This document shows, piece after piece, positions 30,240 to 40,862 of a stretch of DNA of 64,000 nucleotides. This stretch comes from Strigamia acuminata. Lineage: Eukaryota; Arthropoda; Chilopoda; Geophilomorpha; Linotaeniidae. The notes beneath the pieces are model-generated. The model was not told the origin of the DNA, made no database searches, and saw only the letters and a program-made list of their open reading frames with translations. Location: contig OX442314.1 of the NCBI GenBank assembly GCA_949358305.1, positions 56,801,369 through 56,865,368 of the forward strand, written 5' to 3'. The number at the start of each line of letters is the position of its first letter. Position 1 is the first letter of the stretch. Made by a program: the position numbers and the translations under genes.

Positions 30240-33200
30240 TAGCCCCTCTATAATTGTATCGTATTATCAATCGACATTGTTCTTACTTTGTTCATTGTAT
30301 TCATTCGTGTTCGCATTTAACATTGCATGTATTTGCAATCACTTCAGTGTACTATTGCTATGTCATGCCAACAGGTGGCATTGTATACCCAAGGCGGTCA
30401 CATGACATCAGAATAAACTCACTTTATGTTCTGCTTTGATTCACTTAACATCTCGTGTATTTATTTCCACAAACGGAGTTATTCCACACCACTGCGGACT
30501 TATTGAATTTACACTACTTTCCACTACGATTCAACATATCCAACATAGCGGACGTTCACATGGTTCGACTTGAATTGTCGTCCCGGTCAAGGCGAGAAAG
30601 GGGTCAGGGAGCCTTCAGCTTCACTCCGTTTTTTTTGGAAGGGGAATCAAGTTGTCCCCACCTTATGTGTTCTTGTCATATTGATGCTGATTTTGCACGG
30701 AACGCGCTCTTTCAATTTGAGACGATCAAATCGTTTTTCCGTATTAGTCAGATAAAATCTTGTTTTGTCTTGTCATGTAAGAAAGTCCTGTCTTCTATAA
30801 AGGGCTTGTTCTTTTCGGGGATTTAGTGGGTTTGAGTTCACAGCTCGAAACGTAGACGGTTGGGAATTTCCGTTGTTCATTGTCGCTCGAGTTTTTGGGC
30901 CGGGGTCAGCGAGGCGGTTAAAGTTCGCCGTAAGTTTGGGCGTGAATGTTTTCTTGGTTCAGGGGTTGTTCTGGCCTTACGAAGGGCGCACATATCTCGT
31001 AATACTCGCGTGTTGTTCAATATTTGAGGTGGGCCTGAAACGCTTAGGATGGCCAAACATCCAGGTATAAGGTCCCTTGTTCGGAACATTGAATTTTTAG
31101 CTGTTTGTCACCGCTAATTTTTCCTCATTTAGATAAAAAAAAAAAGTGAATTGAGTGGGCATGGTTTTCTAGAACCATTTCGCCTTCGTGTGTGGTTCGT
31201 TCTCAACCAGCACGTCTCGTAAGAATTAGATTTTAATATGTTCTCGGTTGATCGCGTGCTTGTAAGTGACACTTGATGAGCAGGGCCGTTCAATTGCGGA
31301 GTTTAGTTCGCCTGGTCTCACAAACTGGACGAAAAGTGCCGGGATTTTGCACGCTCTTGTCGGAAGTGGAGACGTCCTTTCCGGGACCGATTTAGCATTT
31401 CCCTTGTCGAGGCTCGCAGGGCCTAGTGTGTTTGCACGAATCAATTCGTGTTCGTCTTTGTTCTTAGATTTTTTGATGGGCTTCTCGCCCTTGGTTCCCG
31501 CCGGTTAACTTTTTAAACATAAAGTTTCAGCTCACGATATAAGACGGCGTGGAGAGCCAATGAGGGCTCCCTAAGTCTCTCGATTCCCACAACGGTTTTT
31601 CGGGAGTGATATCTCTTTCTCTCTACATACGGATACTGCAGTCGGCGCAAAGTTGGCTGGCAGATAGAAATGCGTCTTTTTTCCTATTTATTAGGTTTCT
31701 TGAATAGTTCTACGTGCATCAATACGCACAACTGGTCAATGTTGGTGAGTTGTAATCAAATTGCGGAGTCCCTTGGGTAGCAGGTCGAGACGCTTTGGTC
31801 ATGTATCGATAGGTGTGAGTTTCCTCTGTTGTCATTTTGTGTCACCAGGCGCAATGTGCTTGAAATCCCGAATGAGGGTCTCCCACCACTAGGGGGAGTT
31901 GGGTGTATTTTCGACTTGCGACGTATTACGTCACGAGAACGATTTCCGGTCACTTCCGAAAAAGGGCCGAGACTGTATGTCGTGTATCTCACGCAAATAA
32001 ACCTTTTCATTTCTTTTCATCCGAGTATTCCCAATCTTTTCGAATTCCAACATCCTCTCTTTCTCTTCTAAACAAATGCAAGTGGTTCCCAATTTTAGGG
32101 CTCCTGGATTTGGAACCAGACACGCCACGATTAGACGAGCGTGACGTGTTCCGTTCAGGTGTGGGTTTGCTGTTTTCTCTTTTTTACTCGTTTTGATTGA
32201 AGAATTGGATGTTTTTCCTTTCACCAGCTAAGGTCGGAGGTACTCGCTAGTGATGTGAAGCAATGGTCATCGCTAAGCACTGGCAGCTCTTACTGCAGTT
32301 GACGATCCTACTTGGACAAATGGTGACGATGTCCGCCGTTTTCATGCTCAAGGCATTCAGACGTCTCTGGGCTAGGAATGTCGATCTGAGGCTTTGTAAA
32401 TGATAGGACTCCGGGTCAGTGTGCTAAGGAATGTGTCGGCAATGTAATTAGTTTGGCAAGGCTGTCCGGTACATCTGGGAGAACGCGCTCAGTTGATGAT
32501 TAGGTTTTGCGCTGGGTATACTCTCGGACAAGGACTGCAGGTCGTTGACCATGCACGTGCCGTAAGAAGAAGGGATCTTCTGGAATTGGTGGTCTGTTCT
32601 TCGCTTATCATTATTATATCTTCAGCTATAGAAAAGCATCTCCTTCTATCTTTCTTACAATCATATAACTTAGTCTTTTGTGGGATGAGGAAAACTGAGA
32701 AGAACAATAGTCTCTCAACCGTTAGGGTTAATGGTTGCATTTCTGGTGGACAAGGTCGTGGTAGATCTTCCATTCTATATCCTTAGTGGCCCTAGGGGAT
32801 AAGACCTACGGCTTTGGTCGTCACCACGGAGTGACCAGTTGGTTCAGAGCTTCTTTTTTTACTTTCTCTTGTGGGGAGGAATTCCTTGCGGATGGGTTAT
32901 TGGCGGAATAAGTCAGCAGGGTTCCCATCTTAGAAAAAAAATGATCAATAATCATGAATGGAACTTAATAGTTCACGTCTTCTGGTTAAATGTTTAAGGA
33001 CTTGGGGAAGGTTTCTTAACGAGACTTGGAGGATGGTTAATTGGGTGGGTGGTTTTATGGCGGGCCCAGTTTTTTCGACGAAGTGCACGTCGCCGATGAC
33101 GGGGTTGGCTTCGGGACTTCTCTGCTAGGTTGCTGTACCTCCTTCTCTTTGTTTTTTACCTTCTCAGGTGGCTTTTCTTATTAATGTCTTCTCTTTTTCT

Positions 33201-33340
33201 CTATTTGTTAAGAATCTTTAAGTGAATGTATCTGGGGTTTAAGTTAATCACCAGTTGTTCAAGCGTCAAGATTGTGTACGATTTGTTTGCAAGTGGGTTA
33301 GAGGTTGAGAAGGTGTGCGGCTTCTGTCGGTGCTCGAGTT
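30240..33340. other. Long non-coding, T/G-rich region
   Basis: Only short frames without recognisable domains on either strand. From about 30570 the plus strand is clearly enriched in T and G. This composition continues to about 35690, which suggests one transcribed or element-derived unit. Confidence 0.45.
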
Positions 33341-33342
33341 TA

Positions 33343-33439
33343 ATGGCAGCCGATCCGCACCGCCCACTGGGCAAGTCCCGTTTTTGCGGTTTGCTTCTGA
33401 GGGGTTCTCGCTGGTAAAGAAACCAGAAGCATAGGTACT
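33343..33439 (+). repeat. 97-bp direct repeat, left copy
   Basis: By eye identical to 34165-34261. It begins ATGGCAGCCGATCCGCAC and ends AGCATAGGTACT, and contains the hairpin GCTTCT..AGAAGC. Confidence 0.9.
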
Positions 33440-33678
33440 TGCGGCGATCCGGGTTTTTACTTATTAAATTATTTAAATTCAATAAGCAATCGTCGTAGAG
33501 ATGCCGTACAGGACTTCTACTCTGTGGCCAAATGTTTGACTAGGGGAATGATTTTACACAGAGTAAAGGAAAAATTAGATAGTTTTAATCGTTCAAAATA
33601 CAAAGGAGGTATTATTTAAAATGTTTGGGGTCGATCTGGCTTCTTCTTCAAATATACACTCACAGTTGACCGTTGGCT

Positions 33679-33690
33679 CCAAGATGGCGT
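33679..33690 (+). promoter_or_regulatory. YY1/Pho-like AAGATGGC site
   Basis: CCAAGATGGCGT resembles the YY1/Pleiohomeotic consensus. The same core occurs at 37385-37395, at 12199-12208 and, reversed, at 29191-29201, always next to element ends. In this locus and at 37.4 kb it directly abuts a hairpin array. Confidence 0.4.
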
Positions 33691-33713
33691 CGATGGCGTC
33701 GTGTGAGCGTGGG

Positions 33714-33927
33714 ATTTTAGCGGAGTAAACTCAACGCTAAAATACGTTGCTAAAATATACTAAAAATCCTCGCGGAGCAAGCTCAACACGAGAATACGTC
33801 TTGCACACAGCGGTTTGATTATTACGGAGCAAGCTCGACGTAACAATCCGTCTTAACACAATCCGCCTTGTGGAGTTAAACTCAACACAAAGCCTTCAAA
33901 TTGACAGAGCAAGCTCAATGTCAATTT
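33714..33927 (-). repeat. Five-unit hairpin array with conserved loop and unit-specific stems
   Basis: Five consecutive units have a loop close to GGAGCAAGCTCAAC: 33722-33735, 33774-33787, 33826-33839, 33872-33886 and 33906-33919. Each is flanked by complementary arms that differ from unit to unit: ATTTTAGC/GCTAAAAT, ATCCTCGC/ACGAGAAT, GATTATTAC/GTAACAATC, GCCTTGT/ACAAAGC and AAATTGAC/GTCAATTT. The loop can pair internally, and that pair also varies in concert (GAGC/GCTC or GAGT/ACTC). Arm mismatches inside the stems are A-C on the plus strand, which would be G-U in a minus-strand RNA, hence the assigned strand. Confidence 0.8.
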
Positions 33928-34164
33928 ACACACAGAAATGGCTTAAATTACGTGTAGTAATTCAAGCTAGAAAGTTGCTATTCCGTACAGTGGGTACAGA
34001 CCAGCGATGAAACTCAATTCGTCCAAGAATCACAGATCACACTTTGCAGTTTTGGCAGAAGTTTGACACGGTTGTGAACAGTTTGGAGGTGGAATCAAGA
34101 GTGCGGGAAGAGTGGGCCAAAACCGTTTGGCTCACTTCTAAATCTGCTCAGAAAAGCTGCGCAG

Positions 34165-34261
34165 ATGGCAGCCGATCCGCACCGCCCACTGGGCAAGTCC
34201 CGTTTTTGCGGTTTGCTTCTGAGGGGTTCTCGCTGGTAAAGAAACCAGAAGCATAGGTACT
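34165..34261 (+). repeat. 97-bp direct repeat, right copy
   Basis: Identical by eye to 33343-33439. The 725 bases between the two copies contain the five-unit hairpin array and the AAGATGGC site. Confidence 0.9.
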
Positions 34262-35689
34262 GTGTGTTTAGTCCTTGAGCGCCAAGCGCTGCAGTGGACG
34301 GGCACAGCTGAGTAGCTGAGATGCGAATCAGTCTTAAGCTAGATGTTTTATCGCTTCAAGTATGGTTAGTCTAGGATGTTCGCTCGCGTCCCGAAGGACG
34401 GAGTGTGCTCACAGGTTCTTTTGTAAGTTTTGTCTTTTTCTAGTTAGTGTTGGGTTTCTTAGTTCGGGCGCCGGGTGGTTGGTCAGTCAGCCGGTCTGAG
34501 CCAACGCACTTGCTCCCCTTGTTTAAGTTTTTCAATGCTTTGCTTGTTGTTCTTTCTTCTTGGTTTGTGAGGGTAGGGATTTTCCTTGCGCTGTTTTAAG
34601 TGCGCTGCAGTGTCGTTGGTAACCGATTCCTAACGGTATTTGGTCTTCGTCAGACTGGTGCAAGTTTCTTTTCTCTTTTCTCATTACGTTTTTGTCATAG
34701 AGGACAGATTGGATGTCTGTCTTGCGAGTCGTGTGTTTTGCCTGTGTTGGTTTATAAGCGGCTTTATCTTCGCGCTGGGAGATGTTAGCTTTTAGGGACC
34801 GGCGCTGGACAACGACGTTGGGTGCATTCTTCGGTTTTGGTTGGGAGGGTTTTAAAGGTTTGCGTCCTCATTTCTCGCGCGGGAGCGCTGTTGCGAGCGC
34901 AACTTTAATTTTGGTTTAGCGGTTATTTCCTTACCAGGTTGTCGGATTTTACTTATGCGTTGAGTTTTCGTGGTTTCCGGTTTTATAGTGTCTGAGTAGC
35001 GAATAAGTGTCTTGTATCGTGTTAGAGCCTCGTTTCCCGCGTTTTTTAAACGTTGTATTGGACGTCAGTTTGGTTGGCTGCACTGCTGAGCCAGAGGGGA
35101 ATGTTGTGTCTTTGTTCGTGTTGTCAATGTAGATTGTTTCGTGACCGTTTACACGTCAATCGATGGCCGTAATCGGTTATCGCTCTGTTTTGATGTAGCT
35201 TCGGCCCCGTCTCCTGCGAGAGTCGCCTGGTGTTAAGGAGATGAAGTTTGTATTTATCTTTAAGTATTGTTTACAAGCTTTTATTGAAGTTTTATTGTTC
35301 ACGAGACTTTTTGCTCGTGAACTATGCACAGTTACATTGTTTGGTTGAGTTGGTTTTTACAGTTTGAAGTAAAAACATCGTTTTTTTTATGTCTCGTTTT
35401 TGTTCTTTTTGATCTGGCCGCGCGCGCGCGCTATCGCATTTCGTTCGAGTTAGGCCTCGCCATGCCAGTTGAATTCGCTCTAGAGCGTGAGCTTTTTTAT
35501 CGCCAAGTGAGCCACGTTTAGGTCATTAGAGTGGCCAAGCTGATGTCCGGTGCGAACGTTAAGGTATCGAAACGGTCCGTGTCGTCGTTCGTGGACCTCG
35601 AAGACGGATCGGGCGGACCGCGCCGGCATTTTTCCCGCCTTCCGACGCCATCGTTCACGGTCTTGTGGTGGCGCCAGAAACAGAGCATC
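34262..35689 (+). other. T/G-rich non-coding region, continued
   Basis: No recognised gene. A short CGTCC-CGAA-GGACG hairpin lies near 34390; its loop region, CCGAAGGAC, recurs near 37467 on the minus strand. (CG)n near 35420 is short. Composition stays T/G-rich until the Helitron-like fragment begins at about 35690. Confidence 0.4.
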
Positions 35690-36863
35690 TTGGCATCAAG
35701 GCAATGATGCTATCTTCAATAAAATTTATGTCAATAAACAGTGCGCTGCAATGGCATTGTCAGCAATCCTAAAAGCTCAAGTGATTGCACCTTCTCACTG
35801 GAATGACAATGTCCACAATGATGTACTTTTAGCTGGCGATGAATTGTATAAAACGATTCGCATGTCATCTCAATCTAAAAGTGTTGTAATTCCAGAAACT
35901 GGTTACTTGAATGTTGGCAACTTTGAGGTGAATCGCCATGACATTTCAGCTTTTGAAAATTCGTTTGCCATTAATTATGATGACATTATCACCATTTTTG
36001 GTTTGCTGAATGATCGACAAGCGACTGCTGACTTTGGAAAAAAACTAATGTAAGGTCTTAATTAAAGTTTTTGAGAATTATAGCTGTGGCATCCTGATCG
36101 CTAATTCTAAATCTTTTGCTGTGATGTGCATTGATGATAAGTTCTACTTTGCTGATTCTCGTTCGTGTGATAAAGGTGGCGCGCCTGCAGCAAATGGTCA
36201 AGCTTGCGTTATTGAATGTGATACAGGAATGTGTACTACAGGAAATTGATAGCGAAAATCTGGCACGTAAATTGCAAGGAATTGAATCTACACATCCTGC
36301 ATGTGAATTACAAGAAATGGAAAATGCAATTTCACCTCCGCCGGTATTAAATACTAAACCTAAACGTGAATACATACCACGTGCTGAATTGTCTGCTGAA
36401 TCACAGGCCGAGATTCGACGAAAAGAAGCTTTGGGAAAACTAAATAAGCGTGCCCAGCCTAATGGCAATGCCAAATTGCAGCTGCAGCTAATTCATAATA
36501 AACGAGTTAAAACAAACCGTGCCCAGCTTGGAAACGATGAGAGATTGCAGTTGCAGCTAACCCATGCGCAACAAGTTAAAAAAATCGTGATCAGCTTGCA
36601 AACGATGAGATATTATTGCAGCAGCAAAATCATTCTCAACAAGAAGCAAATCGTGTTGCAGAAACGCCCACAGAAGTGAGGTTGTTGCAACAGCAAGTAC
36701 ATGCTGAACGCGAATCAAATCGTGTCGCAGCACTATCGGTCGACGACCGGATTGGTGCGAACAAATACACGTACTGTGCAAAAACAAGGACGTCGCTCAG
36801 AAGCGACCAAAGAGGAACGAGATGCGTAAAAAGCAAGGGCCAGGAGTTATGCCGCCGCTAAAC
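35690..36863 (+). pseudogene. Helitron-associated cysteine protease module and linker, copy 1
   Basis: The frame HQGNDAIFNKIYVNKQCAAMALSAIL...WNDNVHNDVLLAGDELYKTIR continues after stops and a shift near 36050. It then reads CGILIANSKSFAVM and FYFADSRSCDKGG. The Cys (QCAAMA) and a downstream D-x-H region separated by about 130 residues resemble the fold of herpesvirus-tegument-type (C76-like) deubiquitinating proteases. Here the expected His is Arg (DSR), so this copy should be inactive. A Gln/Asn/Arg-rich linker with the repeated (R/N)RAQLGNDERLQLQL motif follows and matches the linker at 58.8-59.1 kb. The protease assignment rests on motif spacing only. Confidence 0.5.
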
Positions 36864-36885
36864 GTGAACGCGCAGAAGCATAGAA

Positions 36886-37226
36886 TATGGCAATAAATCA
36901 CAAGCTGACGACGAGATTTGACACGGTTGATGTGACTGAGCACTATGTTAGCCCTTTAAACGTTGTTTGCAAGCATTGCCAGGCATTGCACTTCAAAGGT
37001 GTGATTGTAGGGGCCAACTCGCTACCCGGATGAGATGAAGGATTTGTTGACGAACATCGACGAGAAGTCTCTGCACTTTCGAGAGTGCATTCGAAGATAC
37101 AACAGTGCCATTTCGTTTGCGTCCATGGTTTGTCGCGCTCAACTCTATCTGTCGCTAACTCGTGGTATGAGTCACTCTCTAATCTCGCAATACCGCTTTA
37201 ATCAAGCGGTTACCCAAATAATGTAA
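36886..37226 (+). pseudogene. Helitron-like protein N-terminal fragment
   Basis: CKHCQALHFKG and, after a stop, YPDEMKDLLTN, FRECIRRYNSAISFASM are the zinc-knuckle and the segment that precede the HUH Rep domain in Helitron RepHel proteins. The Rep and helicase domains are missing; sequence changes abruptly at about 37226. It lies directly downstream of the protease module and linker in the same orientation, supporting one element. Confidence 0.65.
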
Positions 37227-38145
37227 CACGGCAAACAATGTAAAAGGTAAATATAATAAATGTATTTATTATACGGGAATGTACAGGTAAAAGGGATAAA
37301 ATATGTAAGGGAATAAAAAGGTAAAAGGAAAGGTGTGTGAAGTTGGCGGGAAACTGGTCGAGGTCGTCCTTTGTCGCTGTGGATCCAAGATGGCGTCCGC
37401 GTGGCAACGTGGTGTCGTCTTGGGCCGGCGTGGCAATGAATGGCGTCCTCGTCTCACGTTTCTCGTTCGGTCCTTCGGGCTCACGCTGGTCGGGCGCGAG
37501 TGAATGCCTGAAAGGTCTTACTTCGGCTGTTGTCTAGGTTTAGGGTTTTGTTTAGGTGTCCGGCGATCACACAGCAGCGGACGCTTGGTGGTTCCCGGCG
37601 AAACACACAGCGGCGGGAACGCTCGTCGTGGTTACTGCAATTTAGGCTTGTGCGACCGTTTGTCTGCACAACTCGCTAAATTGGAGTAGGGTTACTATTT
37701 CTAGCTGGCTTGCTAAAATAGTGTGGTAATCTTATTTCGCAGGTTACTCTGCGGAGGTTAACACAAATCAATCGTACTCACGTTGGAAGTCCCTTGTCCT
37801 AGGTCACTCCTATAGTCTTTGTACTATGGCTTGATCGTTGTAGGACGTTTGGCTTTTACGTGTATCTTGGTTGATTTTTGTGTTGGTTCTGCCCGCTCAG
37901 TGCAAGGCGAATTCCTTTGCACAAAGCGGGGGATGACAGGTGACTAAAGCCACCCAATAGTGGAGAAGACGAATCTCCCCCACTCCCCCAGGGCAGACGC
38001 CCGTCCATTGACTGGATGTCAATGCTCTGAGGGAAGGGAGACGCGCGTGCGACTCCCCTTCTCTACCCGTATGTAGGCCACGAGAGAAACTCTTCGTGCC
38101 CCACCCCAGTCGGGTCACCACAGGTTGCAGCCAGAGAAGAGCAAT
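37226..38145 (-). repeat. Hairpin array, copy 2, ending in an AATAAA-containing terminus
   Basis: Read on the minus strand, 38145-37540 aligns with 8281-8890. Paired stems in plus coordinates: 37900-37922, 37738-37753 (CGCAG/CTGCG), 37694-37722 (ACTATTT/AAATAGT as ACTATTTCTAG..CTAAAATAGT), 37633-37688 (TACTGCAATTTAG/CTAAATTGGAGTA), 37592-37619 (TTCCCG/CGGGAA) and 37558-37582 (GTCCG/CGGAC). Downstream on the minus strand come GACGCCATCTTGGA and AATAAA, then an end at GTGTTACA. Confidence 0.75.
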
Positions 38146-38257
38146 TACCTGGCATTTACTGTTACAAGGCCCGTCGGTACTGAACACCGCTATAAATTAA
38201 ACGCCAGCATTCGCGCAACTGTATATTTACGATGCAGCAGACACGTTAAGGCTTCCC

Positions 38258-38518
38258 ATGGGTCGAAAATCAAACAGCAAGTGCCGTTCTGAGATTATGA
38301 AACAATTGGACGATATAATTAGCAAGATCCATCTTTACGTGGATGCTTATCGCCAAATGAAAGCTGTGGAGGCGAAAGAAAGGGCAAAAGCAGGAGACCA
38401 ACAAGATGCCATTATAGACGTGTTAATGAAGATTAAGATTGATCGTACCACAAACACAACGCCGCTGTTGAAACGGATGTTGCTGCAACTCATCCTAACC
38501 CTCGTCCACCAACTATAA
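38258..38518 (+). pseudogene. Short coiled-coil transposon ORF leading into family B
   Basis: MGRKSNSKCRSEIMKQLDDI and YRQMKAVEAKERAKAGDQQD form a charged helical stretch with no domain I recognise. A frameshift near 38500 leads into ITEITKYYPNLQM and MAAWRGAGFVAMFSLVNAEI (to 38799). The TKYYPNLQM start resembles the ITN(H/R)YPxLxM start of the DHGK module. Confidence 0.4.
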
Positions 38519-39560
38519 CTGAAATAACCAAGTATTATCCAAATTTGCAGATGCACACAATTACTCGAACACGCATGGCCGCGTGGAGAGGCGCGGGATT
38601 CGTCGCCATGTTCTCGCTCGTCAACGCCGAGATTAATTCGATGGAGAACGAAAATAACCCCAATTGGGGTTCAATGGCCGGGTACGAGGGGCCCATCACG
38701 ATCACCACCCTCGACGAGGTCGCCGCAGACCATCTATGTGCGGCCGGGAGAATTTGGCAATTCCGTATTCTTCGGGCCGAGACGCTACACGCCAAGTAAC
38801 CCACCGTGGTTGCCACCGGCGTGGACGGACGAATTTCAACGCGACGCACGGCTCGCTCGGAATCGCCCGACACCGCTAGCGCATGGGTGGTCGGACATTC
38901 GAACATCCATCTGAGACGGCATCGTCTATCGCTTCTGCACAATTTGCTATGGGTTCGGCGATTGTCACCAGTTCGTCGGCCGCTATGGTGAGTCATTATC
39001 GAACGCAGCGCCAACGGCATAGTTCTCCTTCAATTTTTAGAATATTTTGTTCGTTTAATCGTTTGTTCCCTTAAACTGTTTGTAGTTTATCAGGCACCAA
39101 AGCCTCTTATGGACACACCTGCTGCACCGTAGTTTTTTTCCGTACCTTTTTTAAACTTTTTAATGGCTAACAAGTATTCCGATTACTTTCAAAAACTGAA
39201 TGATAATTCTGCCTGAACTTCTGGGCCACTGGTACACAAATCCACCAAAAACACTGCCTGTTTTGACTGGTTCCCCACAGCCCAAATTGACTGATACCCA
39301 ATCCACATTAATTGATAATTCACCATCACCAGTGCGGGGTTAGTGATATTGTGGTGTACTTACCAGAAAGACATGGGTGGTATATTGATTGGCTGTGATA
39401 ACAGCTCATGTAAAGTTGAATGGTTTCATAAAAAATGTGAACATGTTAAGAGAGTTCCCAAGGGCAAATGGAATTGTGCAGCATGTAAAAGGAGTATGCA
39501 ACCAAGAAGAATAACAAGAAATAAACCCAATACTAATTATGAGTAAAATTCACTCTATGC
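38512..39560 (+). mobile_element. PHD-finger element (family B), copy 2
   Basis: Same order and orientation as 11872-13965 but without the mariner MITE and without the local duplication. The frame 38545-38799 (WGSMAGYEGPITITTLDEVA) is better preserved here. It runs on past the PHD finger into a recombinase-like fragment at 39560. Confidence 0.7.
39343..39546 (+). CDS. ING-type PHD finger in family B element, copy 2
   Basis: Same Cys4-His-Cys3 finger as at 13756-13959 (IGCDN, CKVEWFHKKC, PKGKWNCAAC), differing mainly by a Ser-to-Arg change after the last Cys pair and an altered upstream reading. All eight zinc ligands are kept; the first two are read as WCTYQ here, so one N-terminal Cys of the finger appears replaced by Tyr. 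Confidence 0.65.
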   Translation: MILWCTYQKDMGGILIGCDNSSCKVEWFHKKCEHVKRVPKGKWNCAACKRSMQPRRITRNKPNTNYE

Positions 39561-39642
39561 CATCAACAGACACCATCCGTAGGTGGATAAAAGGTTTTTT
39601 GAAGAAAATTGGTGTGGATGAGTCAATTTTTGGGGGCTCATT
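39556..39642 (+). pseudogene. DIRS-like tyrosine recombinase fragment
   Basis: STDTIRRWIKGFLKKIGVDE matches the segment preceding the HxxR box in the intact DIRS recombinase (STTISRWIKSTLGDANVDTS). The following HST-R box is disrupted. Only about 30 residues are recognisable. Confidence 0.5.
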
Positions 39643-40127
39643 CCACCCGCGCAGCAGAATGTTGAATTACCTCTTCCTCCTCACACTCAACACCCCAAGT
39701 GGGTCGCGTTCGACGACAAGGAGCAGCGCATTAAGGCCCTGAAAAGATCCCATTCTCCTGTTGCTCCAGTCGCCGAACCGACAAAACCATCAAGGAGAAA
39801 GAAGACGTAAGTCTTCAATAACAAAAAAAGCAGTTGAGTCAAAATTGACAACAGTCAAAACTCTTGGAAGCTGTGAAGGCCGCCGAAGTAACCGAACAAC
39901 AACCAGAAGCTAAACCGAACCAAATAACGGAAGAGCTCAACAATTCTGGTGGAATGTTGCTGCTGAAAATCCGTCTTGGTCCGAAAAGCAAGTGAATTCC
40001 TAAGTCAAGGAATCGCAAACTTGTCCGCGCTGTTCAGCGGCGAGAATTCTTAACCAGGAGAGTACTGGGAAAATTTCAAATTTCGTCAAAAACTGATGGG
40101 ACTGTTTCCGCACCTATGAAAACCTAG

Positions 40128-40384
40128 ATGAATGCCAGATACGTTTCTGGAGTAGAAAGCATGTGGCAATTAATGGAATATCCATTGCAGGCAAAATCCC
40201 ACACAGTTTATTGCCTGCCCATCATCTGCCCATGGAGCAAACTGGTTACTTTCACGAAGGCGAGGAAGCACGAGGCCTGCTCACTGCCGAAGACAGAAAC
40301 ACCAAATTAATGGGATGGCTTAAACTCAACCGAGAGGATCCACCTGAATCTATTATGAATAACGGTTGCAGTACTGTTTTCTAA
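40128..40384 (+). pseudogene. Unknown transposon ORF fragment
   Basis: A 73-residue frame, SIAGKIPHSLLPAHHLP and GYFHEGEEARGLLTAEDRNT, preceded by sequence in a neighbouring frame (QIRFWSRKH). No family recognised. It lies between the recombinase fragment and another DHGK module. Confidence 0.3.
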
Positions 40385-40599
40385 ACGCTAATTTGCTCCC
40401 ACATTTGTTAGTTTCTTAAGGTTACTTGTTTTTTTTTGCTTTTCATTTGCATTACATTCATGTTAGCTAATTTATGGATCACTAGGATTAATCTGTCAAA
40501 TATGTAATTTGTGTTAATTAATTCATACTATTCTTAAAGTTGTATTTTAAATTTATTTTTATTATTCCCTTGTCGTCTCTTGCTCCTTCTCCTCTCACT

Positions 40600-40862
40600 A
40601 CGCGACCATTAAAGAGATTAATATGTCGCCGAATAATAAATCATTATCGGAACCTACAAATGCTCTCAGAAACTCAAACATTCATGGCCGGTCTTGTTGA
40701 CCATGGAAAATCCTTTTTCCGTTGGATGCAGAGATCGATCAAACACGGCCCCGCATCCGATTATATTCTACACCAACACCTTCTTTCTGCACACAGATAT
40801 CCAATCGACAATGCGGAAGACACGAAGATTCATTATATCATCAAGTGGTTTGACTTGCCGTA
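40600..40862 (+). pseudogene. YPxLxM...DHGK module, copy 3
   Basis: Nearly identical to 29,600-29,843: YRNLQMLSETQTFM, GLVDHGKSFFRWMQRSIK, HRYPIDNAEDTKIHYI. It stops after FDLP, and the HEP segment continues in another frame (IHEPPTGHPDFYLN), as in copy 2. Confidence 0.5.

Noticed and set aside
33714-33927. CRISPR array
   Set aside because: The constant part is the hairpin loop, the variable parts are complementary arms, spacing is irregular and the genome is eukaryotic.
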